Part shown: one piece after another, positions 30,660 to 30,824 of the stretch
Position numbering within the stretch: position 1 is the stretch's first letter
How the letters are laid out: the number at the start of each line of letters is the position of its first letter
DNA from: Christensenella sp. UBA4263
Lineage (GTDB): Bacteria; Bacillota; Clostridia; Christensenellales; Aristaeellaceae
NCBI GenBank assembly: GCA_002395225.1
Contig: DGWH01000100.1
Span: forward strand, 4,357 to 35,180
Reading direction: 5' to 3'
DNA: 30,824 bases
Notes under the pieces: generated by a model
Databases searched by the model: none
The model's input: the letters and a program-made list of their open reading frames with translations, nothing else
Told to the model about the DNA's origin: nothing
Program-made: the position numbers and the translations under genes

Positions 30660-30824
30660 GGAGCGGCCCTGTCGCGCAGCGACAGTTAAATCAAATCCAG
30701 GCCTCATACAAAGCAGCTCAGGCAAATGATCAAAGCTGAGGCCTGAAAAAGGAGCGGCCCTGTCGCGCAGCGACAGTTAAGACAAATCCAGGCCTCATGC
30801 AATGCTGCTCCGGCAAATGCTCAA
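30660..30824. repeat. Tandem 91-bp intergenic repeat, about 1.8 units, running off the window
   Basis: One full unit (30660-30750) is followed by a second (30751-30824, cut by the edge). Each opens with GGAGCGGCC and a perfect hairpin CTGTCGC-GCA-GCGACAG (30669-30685, 30760-30776). The full unit contains the dyad CAGGCCTCA (30698-30706) with TGAGGCCTG (30737-30745). It is the same family, in the same orientation, as the copies at 6746-6897, but better conserved. It lies directly after the permease stop codon. Confidence 0.9.

Overview
The window looks like chromosomal DNA from a Gram-positive anaerobe of the class Clostridia. Three things point there: the NHLP/NHLM-type peptide export genes, the YesM/YesN two-component pair beside a carbohydrate ABC importer without its own ATPase, and the Clostridia-style CxxC membrane protein / polyferredoxin / TlpA module. 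Strong Shine-Dalgarno sequences and sigma-A promoters fit a Firmicute. Paralogous AAA-like/PD-(D/E)XK proteins and the codon usage suggest a gut or rumen lineage, but no rRNA is present and I cannot name the genus.

Left part, minus strand (1-6983): a peptide-export operon. A strong promoter (6955-6983) starts a leader of about 315 nt containing about 1.7 copies of a 90-bp repeat. Then come a STAS-kinase fusion, an HlyD-like adaptor, an NHLP-type ABC exporter whose C39 peptidase domain has Ser in place of the catalytic Cys, a second NHLM-type ABC protein, and the first 25 codons of an unknown gene cut by the window edge. No obvious precursor peptide is present. Next are a structured intergenic stretch bounded by two terminators and tRNA-Leu(CAA) with its own promoter and terminator.

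Middle part, minus strand (7693-20813): a MATE exporter; a probable operon (promoter 14711-14739, terminator 9090-9123) of an AAA-like/PD-(D/E)XK protein, a LURP-one-related protein, an ABCG-like ATPase with a fused membrane domain, and its ABC-2 permease carrying about seven 27-residue repeats in an external loop; a redox pair made of a five-pass membrane protein ending in a CxxC motif and a 1079-residue fusion of a membrane polyferredoxin with four nearly identical TlpA-like thioredoxin domains; a 122-bp MITE-like element; and an HSL-type esterase with a GNAT acetyltransferase.

Right part (20814-30824): a plus-strand MATE exporter with its own promoter and terminator, a second AAA-like/PD-(D/E)XK paralog on the minus strand, then a plus-strand carbohydrate-uptake locus. 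The locus holds a YesM-like sensor kinase (promoter and terminator-like leader hairpin), a YesN-like AraC-type regulator, a separately promoted solute-binding protein, a terminator acting as a downshift, and two permeases. The window ends in the same 90-bp tandem repeat seen in the export-operon leader.

The most unusual items are the four-thioredoxin polyferredoxin fusion, the repeat-bearing ABC-2 permease, and the export operon with a degenerate protease, a fused STAS-kinase and a repeat-containing leader.
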